Source: Roseiarcus sp963742305
Lineage (GTDB): Bacteria > Pseudomonadota > Alphaproteobacteria > Rhizobiales > Beijerinckiaceae
Reading direction: 5' to 3'
Length of the DNA stretch: 64,000 bases
NCBI GenBank assembly: GCA_963742305.1
Contig: CAVULN010000017.1
Coordinates: 124,001 to 188,000, forward strand
The position numbers and the translations under genes were made by a program. Position 1 is the first letter of the stretch; each line of letters begins with the position of its first letter. The notes beneath the pieces are model-generated. The model saw nothing but the letters and a program-made list of their open reading frames with translations. It was not told where the DNA came from and made no database searches. Shown piece by piece: positions 48,126 through 59,778 of the stretch.

Positions 48126-48949
48126 TGGCGTGCGGCCTGCTCGACCGCGCGCCGCAGGGCGACGACGTGCGTCTGGCGGTCCAAGGAATCGCTGACGCCA
48201 GCCGAACTTGCGAGCGCGTCGGCGGCTCGGCTGTCGAAGCGCCAAGGATCGCCGTCGGCCAGGATAGTGCGGGCGTCGGCGACGACGATCGGGCGCGACT
48301 CGGTCGCTCCGATGACCGCCCGGCAGACGCCGCGATCGGGATCAACGACGAATGCGCCGATCGCATGCGCGAATTCGCCAGTCTTGCGGCAGAGCTTGTG
48401 ATAGCCCCACCGCGCCGAGCGGCTGAGGCGGGGAACTTTCACCGACACGAGCAGTTCGCCCGGCAGGAGGTTCGCCTCGAGCGCGCCCAGCATGTAATCC
48501 TCGACGGGGATTGTTCGCAGGCCGTTCGGGCCGCGCAGCATCACCGTCGCGCCGAGCGCAGCGAGAATCGAAATCCAGTCCGCCGACGGGTCGGCGTGGG
48601 TCAGGCTCCCGCCAATCGTGCCCCGGTTCCTGACGGCGCGATAGGCTATGCCAGCCGCGACGCTCGGCAGCGCGCCGCAGGTGACATCCGGCGCGCGACC
48701 GTCCTCGATATCGGAATGGGTGACGCAGGAGCCGATCACGACGCAGTCGGCCTCCTCCCTGACCTGCCGAAGTTCTTCAATTGCCGTGATATCGACGAGA
48801 AGGTCGGGCTGGACAAGCCGCATGTTGAGCATGGGCCCGAGAGACTGACTGCCTGCCACGACTTTGGCCGAAAGTCCGTCCTCGGCGATGAGCGCGAGCG
48901 ACGCTTCGACATCCTTCGGACGGGCGTAGTCGAAATTGACCGGCTTCAC
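48122..48949 (-). CDS. Molybdenum hydroxylase FAD-binding subunit (CoxM-like)
   Basis: The 275-residue protein starts at GTG 48949, overlapping the large-subunit stop. It shows VNFDYARPKDVEASLALI, VVAGSQSLGPMLNMRLVQP (first FAD loop), NRGTIGGSLTHADPSADW (second FAD loop) and a CoxM-type C-domain. It passes electrons between the iron-sulfur clusters and an acceptor through FAD. Unbroken. Confidence 0.92.
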   Translation of the reverse strand: MKPVNFDYARPKDVEASLALIAEDGLSAKVVAGSQSLGPMLNMRLVQPDLLVDITAIEELRQVREEADCVVIGSCVTHSDIEDGRAPDVTCGALPSVAAGIAYRAVRNRGTIGGSLTHADPSADWISILAALGATVMLRGPNGLRTIPVEDYMLGALEANLLPGELLVSVKVPRLSRSARWGYHKLCRKTGEFAHAIGAFVVDPDRGVCRAVIGATESRPIVVADARTILADGDPWRFDSRAADALASSAGVSDSLDRQTHVVALRRAVEQAARQ

Positions 48950-51311
48950 TCGCGCGCTTCCTCGAAGGCGGCATGCGCCCCGACACGCTTTGCCGCCGCG
49001 ATCGCCTCAAGCACGCGGCGCGGCGTCATCGGCGAATGGAGGAGTTCGGCGCCGAGCGGCCGCAGGGCGTCGTTGACAGCGTTGCCGATCGCAGCCGGAG
49101 GCGCGATCGCGCCGCCCTCGCCCAGACCTTTCACGCCAAATTCCGTGTACGGCGACAGCGTCTCCATGTGGATGAGCCGCGGCGCGGGCGCTTCTGTCGG
49201 ACCGGGCAGGAGATAGTCGGCGAAGGTCGACGCCAGCGGCTGACCGGAGGAATCGAAGTTCATCTCCTCGTAGAGAGCCGTGCCCACGCCCTGCGCATAG
49301 CCGCCGTAGATCTGACCGTCCACCACCATCGGATTGATCAGCTTGCCGCCGTCCTCGACGATGACGTAGTCGAGAATCTCGATGTCGCCGGTCTCGGGGT
49401 CGACGGCGACCGTCGCGATATGGGCGGCGTAGCTGAAGGTTCCCGAGTGTCGCGGACAGGCTTGTAGCCGATCGTCGCCTCGAGGCCGCGCGGGTCGATC
49501 GAAGCCGGAAGGTCCTGCGGGCGCCGATACCAAGTGTGTGCGATCTCCGCGAGGGTGACGCTGCCGGACGGCCCCTGGACCGCGCCGTCGCGCAGCATGA
49601 CCGATTCGGCGTCGATCTGCAGGAGATGGGCCCCGATCGCTTTTGCGAGACGCGCCACTTCGCGTGACGCGGTCGCGACGGCGCCGCCGGCCATCACCGC
49701 ACTGCGCGAGCCCCAGGTTCCGGTCGAATAGGGCGTGTATTCCGTGTCGCCATGGACGAGTTTGATCCTGGCGATCTCGATCCCGAGAATCTCATGCGCC
49801 ACCTGGGCGAGCGTCGTCTCCATGCTCTGCCCGTGCGAGTGGAGGCCGACCCTGAGCTCAAGTCCTCCGTCAGGGGTCATGCGCGCGGTCGCCTGCTCAT
49901 GTCCCGGCACCATGGGAATGCCCCAGCCGGCGTAGACCGAGGTGCCATGCGCGCCCTGCTCGCAATAAACAGCGAGACCGGCCCCGATGAGGCGCCCGTC
50001 CGGCTCCCCGCGCTTCTGACGCTCGCGGACGCCCTTAAGGTCAGCGGCGGCCAGAGCCCGGCGCAGCGCCTCGGGATAGTCGCCGCTGTCGAAATGCTTC
50101 TTCGTGATGTTGTCGAACGGCATGTGCTCGGGCCGGACGAGGTTCTTCATCCTGACCTCGAACGGTTCGGTCCCCGCCTCGCGCGCGACAAGGTCGAGCA
50201 TGAGCTCGAGCGCGTAACAGACGCCGGTCCGCGCAACGCCCCGGTAGGGAAGGATCGGACATTTGTTGGTCGCGACCGACCAGGTGCGGCAGCGGTAGGA
50301 TGGGAAATCGTAAGGGCCGGGCAGGATGCTCGCGACCTGCGCCGCCTCCAGGCAGGCCGAGAACGGATAGGACGAGTAAGCGCCCGAATCCACCGTCGCT
50401 TCGCAATCGACGCCACGCAGCGTTCCGTCGCGGTCGGCATAGACGGTGATGCGATAATGATGCTCGCGGCAATTGGCGCTGGCGGTCAGATGCTCTCGCC
50501 GGTCCTCAAGCCAGCGCACCGGATGGCCGCAGCGCATCGCGAGCCACCCGAGGCAGACATCCTCCGGCAGAAGAATGCCCTTGTAGCCGAACCCGCCCCC
50601 GACATCCGGCGAAACGATGCGCACCTGCGCGTGCGTCAGCCCCAGACATTCCGCAAGGCCGGTGCGAACGATATGCGGCATCTGGGCGCCGGTGTGGAGA
50701 ACGAGCTGGTCCATGCGGCTATCCCAATAGGCGACAGTGCCGCGGCCTTCGATCGGGGCCATGCATTGCCGGGCGGTCGAAATCTCTCGCGTGACCTTGA
50801 TCGGCGCGTCGAGCGCCGCCTCGATATTGATGTCGACGAGGGTCTCGAGGAACGTGTTGTCGCCCCAATGCTCGTGCAGGAGCGGCGCGCCCGGCGAGCG
50901 CGCCTTGAGCATGTCGTGGACGGCCGGCAGCTCCTCGAAATCGACCTCGACACTCGCGGCGACGTCTTCCGCCTCGGCGCGGGTCCGGCCGACGCACATG
51001 GCGATGAGTTCGCCGACCTGGCGCACCTTCTCAGTCGCGAGCACGGGCTGCTCGGACGCCTTGAACCCCGCAAGACCGGACACGGCGACGATCGGCTTCA
51101 CGCCGGCGAGGTCCGCCGCGGCGAACGCCTTGCCGCGACTCTCCTCGGGAATGCGGACGGCGCGCAGTTTTGCGTGCGCGAGCGGCGAGCGGACGAAGGC
51201 GACGTCCTTCATCCCCGCAAGGCGGATGTCGCCGACATACTGGCCGCGCCCCCGCAGGAAGCGGTCATCCTCCTTACGCTGGACCGAGGCGCCTACGCCC
51301 TGATCGCTCAT
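48946..51311 (-). pseudogene. Molybdenum hydroxylase large (molybdopterin) subunit, one frameshift
   Basis: From ATG 51311 (MSDQGVGASVQRKEDDRFLRGRGQY) the protein has about 787 residues, the normal CoxL/XdhA size. Molybdopterin-binding motifs include VSPDVGGGFGYKG, LPYRGVARTGVCYALE and GLHSHGQSMETTLAQVAHE; the catalytic Glu lies in GVKGLGEGGAIAPPAAIGNAV. The CO-dehydrogenase loop AYRCSFR is absent, so CO is unlikely; hydroxylation of an N-heterocycle or aldehyde is more plausible. A shift near 49440 breaks the SGTFSYAAHIATVAVDPETG region. An ATG at 51353 also exists but overlaps the M20 gene end. Confidence 0.87.
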
Positions 51312-51324
51312 CTTGAGACCTTCT

Positions 51325-52600
51325 TCAGCGACGTTCGGCGTTGCACCAGTCATGAATGCTCAGCGCCATGACCTTGATCGCGGTCATGTAGTCCTCGATC
51401 GAGACCCATTCGTCGTCGGCGTGCATGACCGCTGTCGATCCGGGTCCGAAAATGACGGTCGGCGTCTTGCCGTAGAGGTTGAGGAAACGCGTGTCGGCCG
51501 CGCCCTGCCGTCCGCTGATCACCGGCTTTTTGCCGGTGACCTCGGTATAGCAACGCGAGACCGTCTCGACGATCGGATGGTTGCGCGGAATTTCCGACGC
51601 CTGCGCGTCGTAGCCGACGAAGCGCACGATGGGCGGGTGATCCTTCATCCACGGGTCGGCTTCGGCGGCCCTCACCACCTGTTCGACCAGGCTCCGCTTG
51701 ACGCCCTCGTGATCCTCGCCGGGCACGGTGCCGATGCTGCCCTTGAGCAGGCAGTTCGCCGGAAAGGCGCTTGGATAGCCGCCGGCCTGGAAGCTGCCGA
51801 CGATGCAGGGAAGCGAATCGATCGCGCTCGGGTAGAGGGGATGAGTGACCGTTGCGATCCGGGTCGCCTCAAGGTCAGCGACGGCTTTCGCGATTATATT
51901 GCCGAGGTCGATGCCGCTGACGCCAAGATAGCGCTGCTGGATGCCGGCCGGTTTCCCATGGATCTCGATCTCGAACCAGATCCGGCCGATACACGCCGGC
52001 TGCACCGCAAGATCGCTGGTCTCTCCGGAAATCCCCGCGTCGGCGTGATAGCCGCGGATGACGGTGTCGAGCGTCCCGTGACCGCTCACCTCCTCGTCGA
52101 TGACCACGTTGATCATCACATCGCCCTTGGGCGTGAGCCCGAGCTTCTTCAGATACTCGACAGCAAGGATGTGGCTCGCGACGCCGCTCTTCATGTCGCA
52201 GGAGCCGCGGCCATAGATGCGGCCATTCCTGATTCTCGCCGACCACGGATCGTCGCTCCAGCCCTCGCCCTTGCCGACCGGAATGACGTCGGTATGGCCG
52301 TTCAACAGCAGCGACCGGCCGCCGCCCGCGCCCTTGAGCGTGCCCACGATGTTGGGGCGCCCCGCATATCCGCGGTCGACCGGTCGATAGCCCGGGTGCT
52401 TCTTCAATTCCTCCCAGTTGGTCTCCCACATGTCGACCGAAAGACCGATCGATTTCATGTGGTCGGCGACGAACTTCTGGATCGCCGCCTCGTCGCCGGT
52501 CACGCTCGGGATCGAAACCATCTTTTGCAAGAACGCGATGGCGCCTTCCTTGTTCGCATCGATTTCCGTCAAGGATCTTCTGTCGGTTGGCGTCTGTCAT
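51325..52600 (-). pseudogene. M20-family amidohydrolase/deacylase (ArgE/DapE type), one frameshift at its start
   Basis: Repaired from ATG 52600 (MTDANRQKIL) with an extra T near 52573, the protein has about 424 residues; without repair a TTG at 52572 gives 415. Metal and catalytic motifs are LLLNGHTDVIPVG, YGRGSCDMKSGVASHI, VVIDEEVSGHGTLD (general base Glu) and the dimerisation domain with IEIHGKPAGIQQRYLGVSG. ArgE/DapE relatives hydrolyse N-acyl or amide bonds. It follows the LLM gene by about 25 bases and precedes the hydroxylase genes. Confidence 0.88.
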
Positions 52601-52624
52601 GGCCTCATCTCCTGATCCGGCGCC

Positions 52625-53581
52625 TCAAGCGGCCCTGAGCCTGGGTATGATGTCGCGCGCGATGGTTTCGACCTGATCCATCCGGTACTTGTAGGGCACG
52701 AAGATGATCTTCTGCACGCCGACCGCCAGGTGCTCGCGCAATTGCGCGACGCATTCGTCGGCCGTTCCGATGATCGCGCTGTCGCGAGAGCAGTCGCTGT
52801 GGGCCGGGAAGTCCCATTCCTTGTTCAGCCAGTCCATCATCTCCGCTTCGATCGCGGCGCGCGAGGAGCCGACCATGATCGGCAGTTGCGCGGCGTTGAG
52901 CATCGCGTCGGGATCCTTTCCGCCCTCGCGCGCGAATGCCCGCATTTTGTCCCAGGACTTCTTGAAGGCGTCCGGACGATAGAAATAGGTGAGCCAACCG
53001 TCGCCCGCGGTTCCGGCGCGGTTGAGGACCTTGTCGACATAGCCGCCGATGAGGATCGGCATCCGCGGCTTCTGGTAAGGCTTGGGATACATGACCGCGG
53101 CCGAGATATCGTGATGCATGTATTTGCCGCTGACCTTCTCCTCGGTGAAGAGGCGGTTGATGATCTCGAGATTCTCGTCCATGAGCTTGCCGCGCTTGTC
53201 GAACGGAATGCCGCAAGCGTCGAACTCCCGCTTGTACCAGCCCGACGCCAGGCCCATGATCATGCGGCCCTCGGAGAGCTGGTCCATGCTCGAGAGCTGT
53301 TTGGCGAGAACCACCGGATTGCGCAGCGGCAGAACGAGAATCCCGGTCCCGAGCCTGATGCGTTCGGTCCTGGCCGCGATGGCGGTCAGCACGGTCAGCG
53401 AATCGACGATCGGAAAGTTCGGCTCGACGCCGAGCAGCATGTGATCCCACACCCAGATGGAATCGTATCCGAGCCGCTCGACCCTGACGCCATACTCGAC
53501 GAGCTCCCTGGCGTTCGGCATCTCGGGATAAGCGGTGAAATTGCGGGCGGCGATTCCGAACGTGTTGGCGAGGCTCTTCAT
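52625..53581 (-). CDS. Luciferase-like monooxygenase (LLM class, flavin-dependent)
   Basis: The 318-residue protein has the bacterial-luciferase TIM-barrel pattern: YGVRVERLGYDSIWVWDHMLLG, LGTGILVLPLRNPVVLAKQLSSMDQLSEGRMIMGLASGW, and PILIGGYVDKVLNRAG. It uses reduced FMN or F420 and may oxygenate or cleave a ring or C-N bond. It lies between the CoA-transferase subunits and the M20 gene in one direction. Unbroken. Confidence 0.9.
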   Translation of the reverse strand: MKSLANTFGIAARNFTAYPEMPNARELVEYGVRVERLGYDSIWVWDHMLLGVEPNFPIVDSLTVLTAIAARTERIRLGTGILVLPLRNPVVLAKQLSSMDQLSEGRMIMGLASGWYKREFDACGIPFDKRGKLMDENLEIINRLFTEEKVSGKYMHHDISAAVMYPKPYQKPRMPILIGGYVDKVLNRAGTAGDGWLTYFYRPDAFKKSWDKMRAFAREGGKDPDAMLNAAQLPIMVGSSRAAIEAEMMDWLNKEWDFPAHSDCSRDSAIIGTADECVAQLREHLAVGVQKIIFVPYKYRMDQVETIARDIIPRLRAA

Positions 53582-53606
53582 GCTCTTATTCTCTCGATGT
53601 TGGTCG

Positions 53607-54378
53607 TCAGGAGGTGAAAAGGCGCTCCGGGTCGAGAAGCCTCAGCGTCTCAAGCTCGTGGTTCGAGGGCGGTTCGGTGACCGCAGACGCGGTCGTGAAA
53701 ATCGAGAGAAAAGCCGGTATTGTCTTGAACCTCCTCGCGGCTGACGCCGGGATTGAGGGCGAGGACGGTCATTCGACGCGACCCGTCGTCAAAGCCGAAC
53801 ACCGCGAGCTCGGTTATGACGCGGAACATTCCCCCCGCGATGAGGCCGCTTTCGGCGCGGGTCCGGCGTCCGCGCAAGAAACCTGGGCTGGTTATGAAAT
53901 CGACCTTCTCCACGAAGCGCCGCTTCTCATGCTTCATCGCGACGATCATGTTGGTCAGGCTCGAAATGTCGTTTCCGCCCCCGGTTCCCGGCAGGCGGGT
54001 CTTCGGCGCCGCCGGGTCGCCGATAAACGATGAGTTCAGATTGCCGTATTGATCGATCTGCGCGCCTCCCATGAAGCCGACGTCGACATAGCCGCGCTGG
54101 AGCAGCAGCAGCACTTCGGCGCTGCCGAGAACCATGTTGGCGCGCTTCGTGCACCGCTGATCATTGGTCGATGGCGGCAGCTTGCCGGGCTCGACAAAGG
54201 CGCCGATCACGCCCCCCTCGAACAGGATGGTGAGGCCCGGACAGCTCAGCCGCTGAGCGAGCGTGGCGGCGAGCAGCGGCACTCCCACGCCCGCGAACAC
54301 GACCTGCCCGTCCTTGAGCTGGCGCGCGGCGAGAACCGCCAGCATTTCGGACGCCGTATGGCGCAGAACATCAGTCAT
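53607..54378 (-). pseudogene. CoA-transferase family I, beta subunit, one frameshift
   Basis: From ATG 54378, which overlaps the alpha-subunit stop by eight bases, the protein has about 256 residues. It shows VFAGVGVPLLAATLAQRL, LTILFEGGVIGAF with the candidate catalytic Glu, GGAQIDQYGNLNSS, RLPGTGGGNDISSL and ALNPGVSREEVQ. An extra T near 53700 shifts the last 30 residues; repaired, the end reads TEPPSNHELETLRLLDPERL. It resembles glutaconate CoA-transferase and IpdB-type ring-cleaving CoA hydrolases. Confidence 0.87.
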
Positions 54379-55255
54379 TATAGATGCTCCGGCCGCGGGC
54401 GGTCGCCTCAAGGACCTCCTCCATCCCGATCAGCGCCAGGAATTCGGACCAGGACTTCGGCGCCAGAACATAGCGGTCGAGATACTCGCGCATGCCGCCC
54501 ACCGGATCGGCGTTCACGCGCGCCACGTAGCTTTCCATGTGGCGCATCATCGGCTCGTAAAGGCCGTAACATTCATGGGGCGCGGCGCCGTAGGGCGTTT
54601 CGACCACGGCGTCCACGCAGAAGAACGGAATCTTCGTCTGATCGGGCGCGCGCCGAATCTGGTCGTTCGACACGATGCGCTCGGTTGTCAGGACGACGCT
54701 GTTGGCCGCCATCGCAAGATCAATGTCCATGAATTGCAACCCGTCGATCTGGGCGTTTCCATAGGGATCGCAGCGCTGGACATGGATGAGCGCGACGTCT
54801 GGATTGAGCGCCGGCACGAGCAGGAGCTTCTCGCCGGTGAACGGACAGTCAATCTCCTTGGCCTCCGGCCGGAGCCTCAGCACGTCGGAGCCGAGCATGG
54901 AGCGGATCGGCATAAATGGAACTCCCATCGCGCCGGCGCGAAAGCGCATGCCGATCGCCATATGGCTCCATTCCTGAAAGCGCTTCTCCCCACTTTCGAC
55001 GTGATGGCGCATGACCTTCGACAGGCCCCAGAGAATCCCCTGAGCAAACCAGCTGGTCACAATCTCGTCGGCGACGCCGGAGCCGACGAGAAGATCGCCG
55101 TCGGTCGAAACGATCGAGCGCGCGACGCTGAGATGCTTGCGGCTCTGGCGGATGAGCTCCCACAGCATCGCCATTGGCGTGCGCGACATCGTCGAGCCGC
55201 CGACCCCGACCGTCATGCCGTCCTGCACGAAGGAGGCAGCGTCCGAGAGCGACAT
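54371..55255 (-). CDS. CoA-transferase family I, alpha subunit
   Basis: The 294-residue protein shows SLSDAASFVQDGMTVGVGGSTMSRTPMAML, LLVGSGVADEIVTSWFAQ, NPDVALIHVQRCDPYGNAQIDG and SVVLTTERIV, typical of GctA/IpdA. With the beta subunit it moves CoA to an acid or hydrolyses a C-C bond in a CoA ester. The frame is open for about 25 codons upstream of the ATG without another good start. Unbroken. Confidence 0.88.
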   Translation of the reverse strand: MSLSDAASFVQDGMTVGVGGSTMSRTPMAMLWELIRQSRKHLSVARSIVSTDGDLLVGSGVADEIVTSWFAQGILWGLSKVMRHHVESGEKRFQEWSHMAIGMRFRAGAMGVPFMPIRSMLGSDVLRLRPEAKEIDCPFTGEKLLLVPALNPDVALIHVQRCDPYGNAQIDGLQFMDIDLAMAANSVVLTTERIVSNDQIRRAPDQTKIPFFCVDAVVETPYGAAPHECYGLYEPMMRHMESYVARVNADPVGGMREYLDRYVLAPKSWSEFLALIGMEEVLEATARGRSIYND

Positions 55256-55375
55256 GACCTTCTCGCGAAGGCTGCGGTCGCGTTGCGCCAGATTTTCGCG
55301 CAGCCTCGCGTAGGGTTGCGCCTCGAAATCCCGTCACTCCCGCCCTCCTCTCGCGGGCCGCCGTGGGCCGCAGAG

Positions 55376-56881
<1,506 letters not shown>

Positions 56882-56929
56882 TCGGGCCCTCGCCCCTCCC
56901 TTCTCGATCCGCCGGCGGCAGGTGAGACT

Positions 56930-56951
56930 ATCATACTAATCTTAGAATGAT
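56930..56951. promoter_or_regulatory. 22-bp palindromic operator before the PLP-lyase gene train
   Basis: ATCATACTAATCTTAGAATGAT matches its own complement at 18 of 22 positions. It lies 49 bases before the start at 56881, a good place for a repressor, and shares ACTATCAT and CTTAG elements with 46061-46090. The GntR protein of the same cluster is the likely ligand-responsive binder. Confidence 0.55.
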
Positions 56952-57545
56952 CAACGTCGTGTTGATCGACCTCGTGATCGGGTATACGGCGACCCAGTCG
57001 ATGGCTAAATGGGCCCGCAGGAAGGACATGATCCTGCACCTTCACCGCGCTGGGCATTCGACCTACACGCGCCAGAAGCTACACGGAGTTTCCTTTCGCG
57101 TGATCGCCAAGTGGATGCGCCTCGCCGGCGTCGATCACATCCACGCCGGCACCGTCGTCGGCAAGCTCGAGGGCGATCGCGCGACCACCAGGGGCTACTT
57201 CGACATCTGCCGCGAGGACTTCAATCCGCAGCGGCTCGAGCATGGCGTGTTCTTCGATCAGCCGCGGGCTTCGCTCAACAAGCTGATGCCGGTCGCCTCC
57301 GGCGGAGTCCATGCCGGTCAGATGCATCAGCTCCTTGACCTTCTGGGCGAGGACGTGCTGCAGTTCGGCGGAGGCACGATCGGCCACCCGATGGGCATTC
57401 AGGCCGGGGCGACCGCCAATTGCGTCGCGCTCGAAGCGATGATCTTCGCCCGCAACGCCGGCCGGGACTATGTCCACGAAGGCCCGACCATTCTCGCCGA
57501 GGCCGCCAAGTCGTGCACGCCGCTGCGCCAGGCGCGCCCGCGGTC
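56947..57545 (+). pseudogene. cbbL: RuBisCO large subunit, red type, C-terminal half only
   Basis: About 195 residues match the second half of form IC/ID RuBisCO: IDLVIGYTATQSMAKWARR, HLHRAGHSTYTRQKLHGVSF with the active His/Arg, GVDHIHAGTVVGKLEG with active His and loop-6 Lys, PVASGGVHAGQMHQLLD, and QFGGGTIGHPMGIQAGATAN. The catalytic first half with the carbamylated Lys is missing. One Val is missing before LQFGGGT, and several usually constant residues are changed. The homology stops after AAKSCTPLRQ. It is a dead relic. Confidence 0.9.
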
Positions 57546-57589
57546 TCGTGAACCTCATTCCGCGCCCTTGGGCGCCGAAGGGCCGGCGT

Positions 57590-57829
57590 CCGCAAGCGCC
57601 CGGGAGACCCTCGCGGAGTATATTCCGCTGAGGCGCGAGCAGCCGCTCTTCGGCTCTTCGCGAACGCGCGTTCGCTCCGCAATGCGCGCTCGACAGGGCG
57701 CGCTTGCGCCACGCCAATCGGCTGTTCGCCGAGCGCGACCGGGAGCTGACCCTTCACGCGATCACAACCATCGAGGCGGAGGACATCCGCCACAGCCGCG
57801 TGTTCCGGCGCGGCGGGCAGAGCGCATGA
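57590..57829 (+). pseudogene. cbbX: CbbX (red-type RuBisCO activase) C-terminal relic
   Basis: Across two frames one reads ETLAEYIPLRREQPLF, then FANARSLRNA and, after a 2-base insertion near 57688, LDRARLRHANRLFAERDREL and IEAEDIRHSRVFRRGG before the TGA at 57827. This agrees with the C-terminal helix bundle of CbbX, an AAA+ protein that removes inhibitors from red-type RuBisCO. The ATPase core and the small-subunit gene cbbS, normally between cbbL and cbbX, are gone. Confidence 0.7.
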
Positions 57830-58106
57830 CGTGGCGGCGCGAGCGGCCCGCGCCTGACCGCCCCCTGACTGTGGGGTATGGCTGATCCTTCGGAACCGCG
57901 ATCAAGTGCGGATTAAAAAGTCGCCGGCGTGGCCGTCTGATAGTGAAAAAGGTCGTGTCCCCGGTGGTGGTGTAGCTGAGGCGGAGTAAGCCTCTGGCGA
58001 AGCGCGCTTTCTATAGCGCCGTAGCGAGCGAGCGGCTTGCGGTGGTCACCGGCGATTCGCGGGTAGGATCGGGTTGCGAGACGCCAACGCAACCGAGGAA
58101 CCACCG
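57830..58106. other. Non-coding gap with the probable left end of the IS256 copy
   Basis: No gene is seen. The segment from about 57940 (GTGAAAAAGGTCGTGTCCCC) leads into the transposase and probably contains the left terminal repeat; the right repeat needed for comparison has been lost. Confidence 0.4.
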
Positions 58107-58849
58107 ATGACCGATGAGATGATGAGCCTTCGCGCGCTTGTGGAGAAGGCCCCCGACGCCGACGTTTTGCGTGAGATGATCGGCTTCGCCGCCGAGCGGT
58201 TGATGGAGCTGGAGGTCGGCGCGCTGACCGGCGCGTCCTACGGAGCCAAGAGCCCCGACCGGCTCGCCCCGCGCAACGGCTATCGCGACCGCGACTGGGA
58301 GACGCGGGCCGGAGCGGTCGAGCTGCGCATCCCCAAGCTGCGCAAGGGCAGCTACTTCCCCGGCTTCCTCGAGCCGCGGCGGCTGGCCGAGAAGGCGCTG
58401 ACGGCGGTCATCCAGGAGGCCTACGTCCATGGCGTCTCGACCCGGGCGGTCGACGACCTGGTCAGGGCGATGGGCGGAACCGGAATCTCGAAGAGCCAGG
58501 TCAGCCGCCGGTGCGAGGAGATCGACGGCAAGGTGAAGGCCTTCCTCGACCGGCCGATCGAGGCGATTGGCCCTACCTGTGGATCGACGCCACCTACGTG
58601 AAGGCGCGCGACCATGACCGCATCGTCTCGGCGGCGGTGATCATCGCCGTCGGCGTCAACGGGCGACGCGAGGTCTTGGGCATGGACATTGGCCCCTCTG
58701 AGGCCGAGACCTTCTGGACCGTGTTCCTGCGCAAGCTCCGGCGGCGCGGCCTTAGGGGCGTCAAGCTGGTGGTCTCCGACGCCCATGAAGGCATCAAGGC
58801 GGCGGTCGCCAAGGTGACCAACGCGAGCTGGCAACGTTGCCGCGTGCAC
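58107..58849 (+). pseudogene. IS256-family transposase, 5' part (frameshifted, cut by IS21)
   Basis: The frame begins MTDEMMSLRALVEKAPDADVLREM and has ERLMELEVGALTGASYGA, RNGYRDRDWETRAGAVELRIPKLRKGSYFPGFLEPRR and GISKSQVSRRCEEID, all typical of IS256/mutator-type transposases. A missing base near 58568 shifts the frame, after which WPYLWIDATYVKARD and AVIIAVGVNGRREVLG with catalytic Asp regions follow. It ends at RCRVH where IS21 is inserted; the rest continues at 61183. Confidence 0.88.
58845..58849. repeat. IS21 target-site duplication, left copy
   Basis: TGCAC precedes the left end of IS21 and recurs at 61183-61187. Joining the IS256 halves through one copy restores RCRVHFMRNILAHAG. Confidence 0.85.
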
Positions 58850-58917
58850 TGTAAATGCCGATCTTATTTTCCTCACAAGCGCCGAAGTAAAATTCCCCAG
58901 TCTGGCGGGGACGGGGA

Positions 58918-59778
58918 TCAGCCCTGCGTGAGATCGGCTCCTCCGTTTTTTGGCGGCCGGCCGCGTCGCCGCAGGGTCGGCGGGATGGGGGCGGTCTGAA
59001 TGTTGGCTTTGGCCCTGATGTGTTCGGGCAAGAGATCGGCGTGCTCGCGCAGGCGATAGCTGGACCCCTCGATTTGCAGGACGACCGCGTGGTGAAGGAG
59101 GCGATCGAGGAGCGCGGTGGCGACCACGGAATTGCCGAAGATCTCGCCCCATTCCGCAAAGCCACGGTTTGAGGTGAGGATCATGGCGCCCTTTTCGTAT
59201 CGGGCGTTGACGAGCTGGAAGAAGAGATTCCCGCCGCCAGGAACGACTGGGAGGTAGCCGATCTCGTCGACGATGAGCAAAGCGAAGCGACAGAAGTACC
59301 GGATCCTCTCGCGCAGTGCGCCGTCGCGTTCAGCTTTGGCGAGCGAGGCGACGATATCGGCGAGGGAGCTGAAGTAGACGCTGCGGCCCGCCTTCACCGC
59401 CTCGACGCCGAGCGCCAGGCTGAGATGGGTTTTTCCCGTGCCGGGCGGGCCGATCAGGTGAACTGACTCGGCGCGGTCGATGAACTGCAATTGCGCGAGC
59501 GCCATGACGCGGTTCTTGTCGAGCGACGGCTGGAAGAGGAAGTCGAAGCCTGCCAGCGTCTTGATGGCCGACAGCCTCGCCATCTGCACGGCGATCTTGA
59601 CGCGGCGGTTCTCCCGCAACGTGAGCTCTTCGGTGAGCAGGATGTCGAGAGCGTCCAGTGCGGTGGTTTCCCCGCGCTCGATGCCCCGCAGCGTGACGTC
59701 GAGGATTTCGAGCGCGCGCGGCATCTTCAAGCCGACGAGGTTGCGCTTGACGCGATCTATGACAGCCGGGGCGCTCAT
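58918..59778 (-). CDS. istB: IS21 transposition helper ATPase IstB
   Basis: The 286-residue AAA+ protein shows Walker A LIGPPGTGKTHLSLAL, Walker B ALLIVDEIGYLPV and the sensor LTSNRGFAEWGEIF, as in IstB/DnaC-like helpers. It assists IstA in target choice and strand transfer. Its start overlaps the istA stop. Unbroken. Confidence 0.94.
   Translation of the reverse strand: MSAPAVIDRVKRNLVGLKMPRALEILDVTLRGIERGETTALDALDILLTEELTLRENRRVKIAVQMARLSAIKTLAGFDFLFQPSLDKNRVMALAQLQFIDRAESVHLIGPPGTGKTHLSLALGVEAVKAGRSVYFSSLADIVASLAKAERDGALRERIRYFCRFALLIVDEIGYLPVVPGGGNLFFQLVNARYEKGAMILTSNRGFAEWGEIFGNSVVATALLDRLLHHAVVLQIEGSSYRLREHADLLPEHIRAKANIQTAPIPPTLRRRGRPPKNGGADLTQG

Noticed and set aside
46917..51311. 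Aerobic CO dehydrogenase (CoxMSL)
   Set aside because: The large subunit lacks the AYRCSFR active-site loop of true CoxL; the place is taken by PYRGVARTG, as in other hydroxylases.
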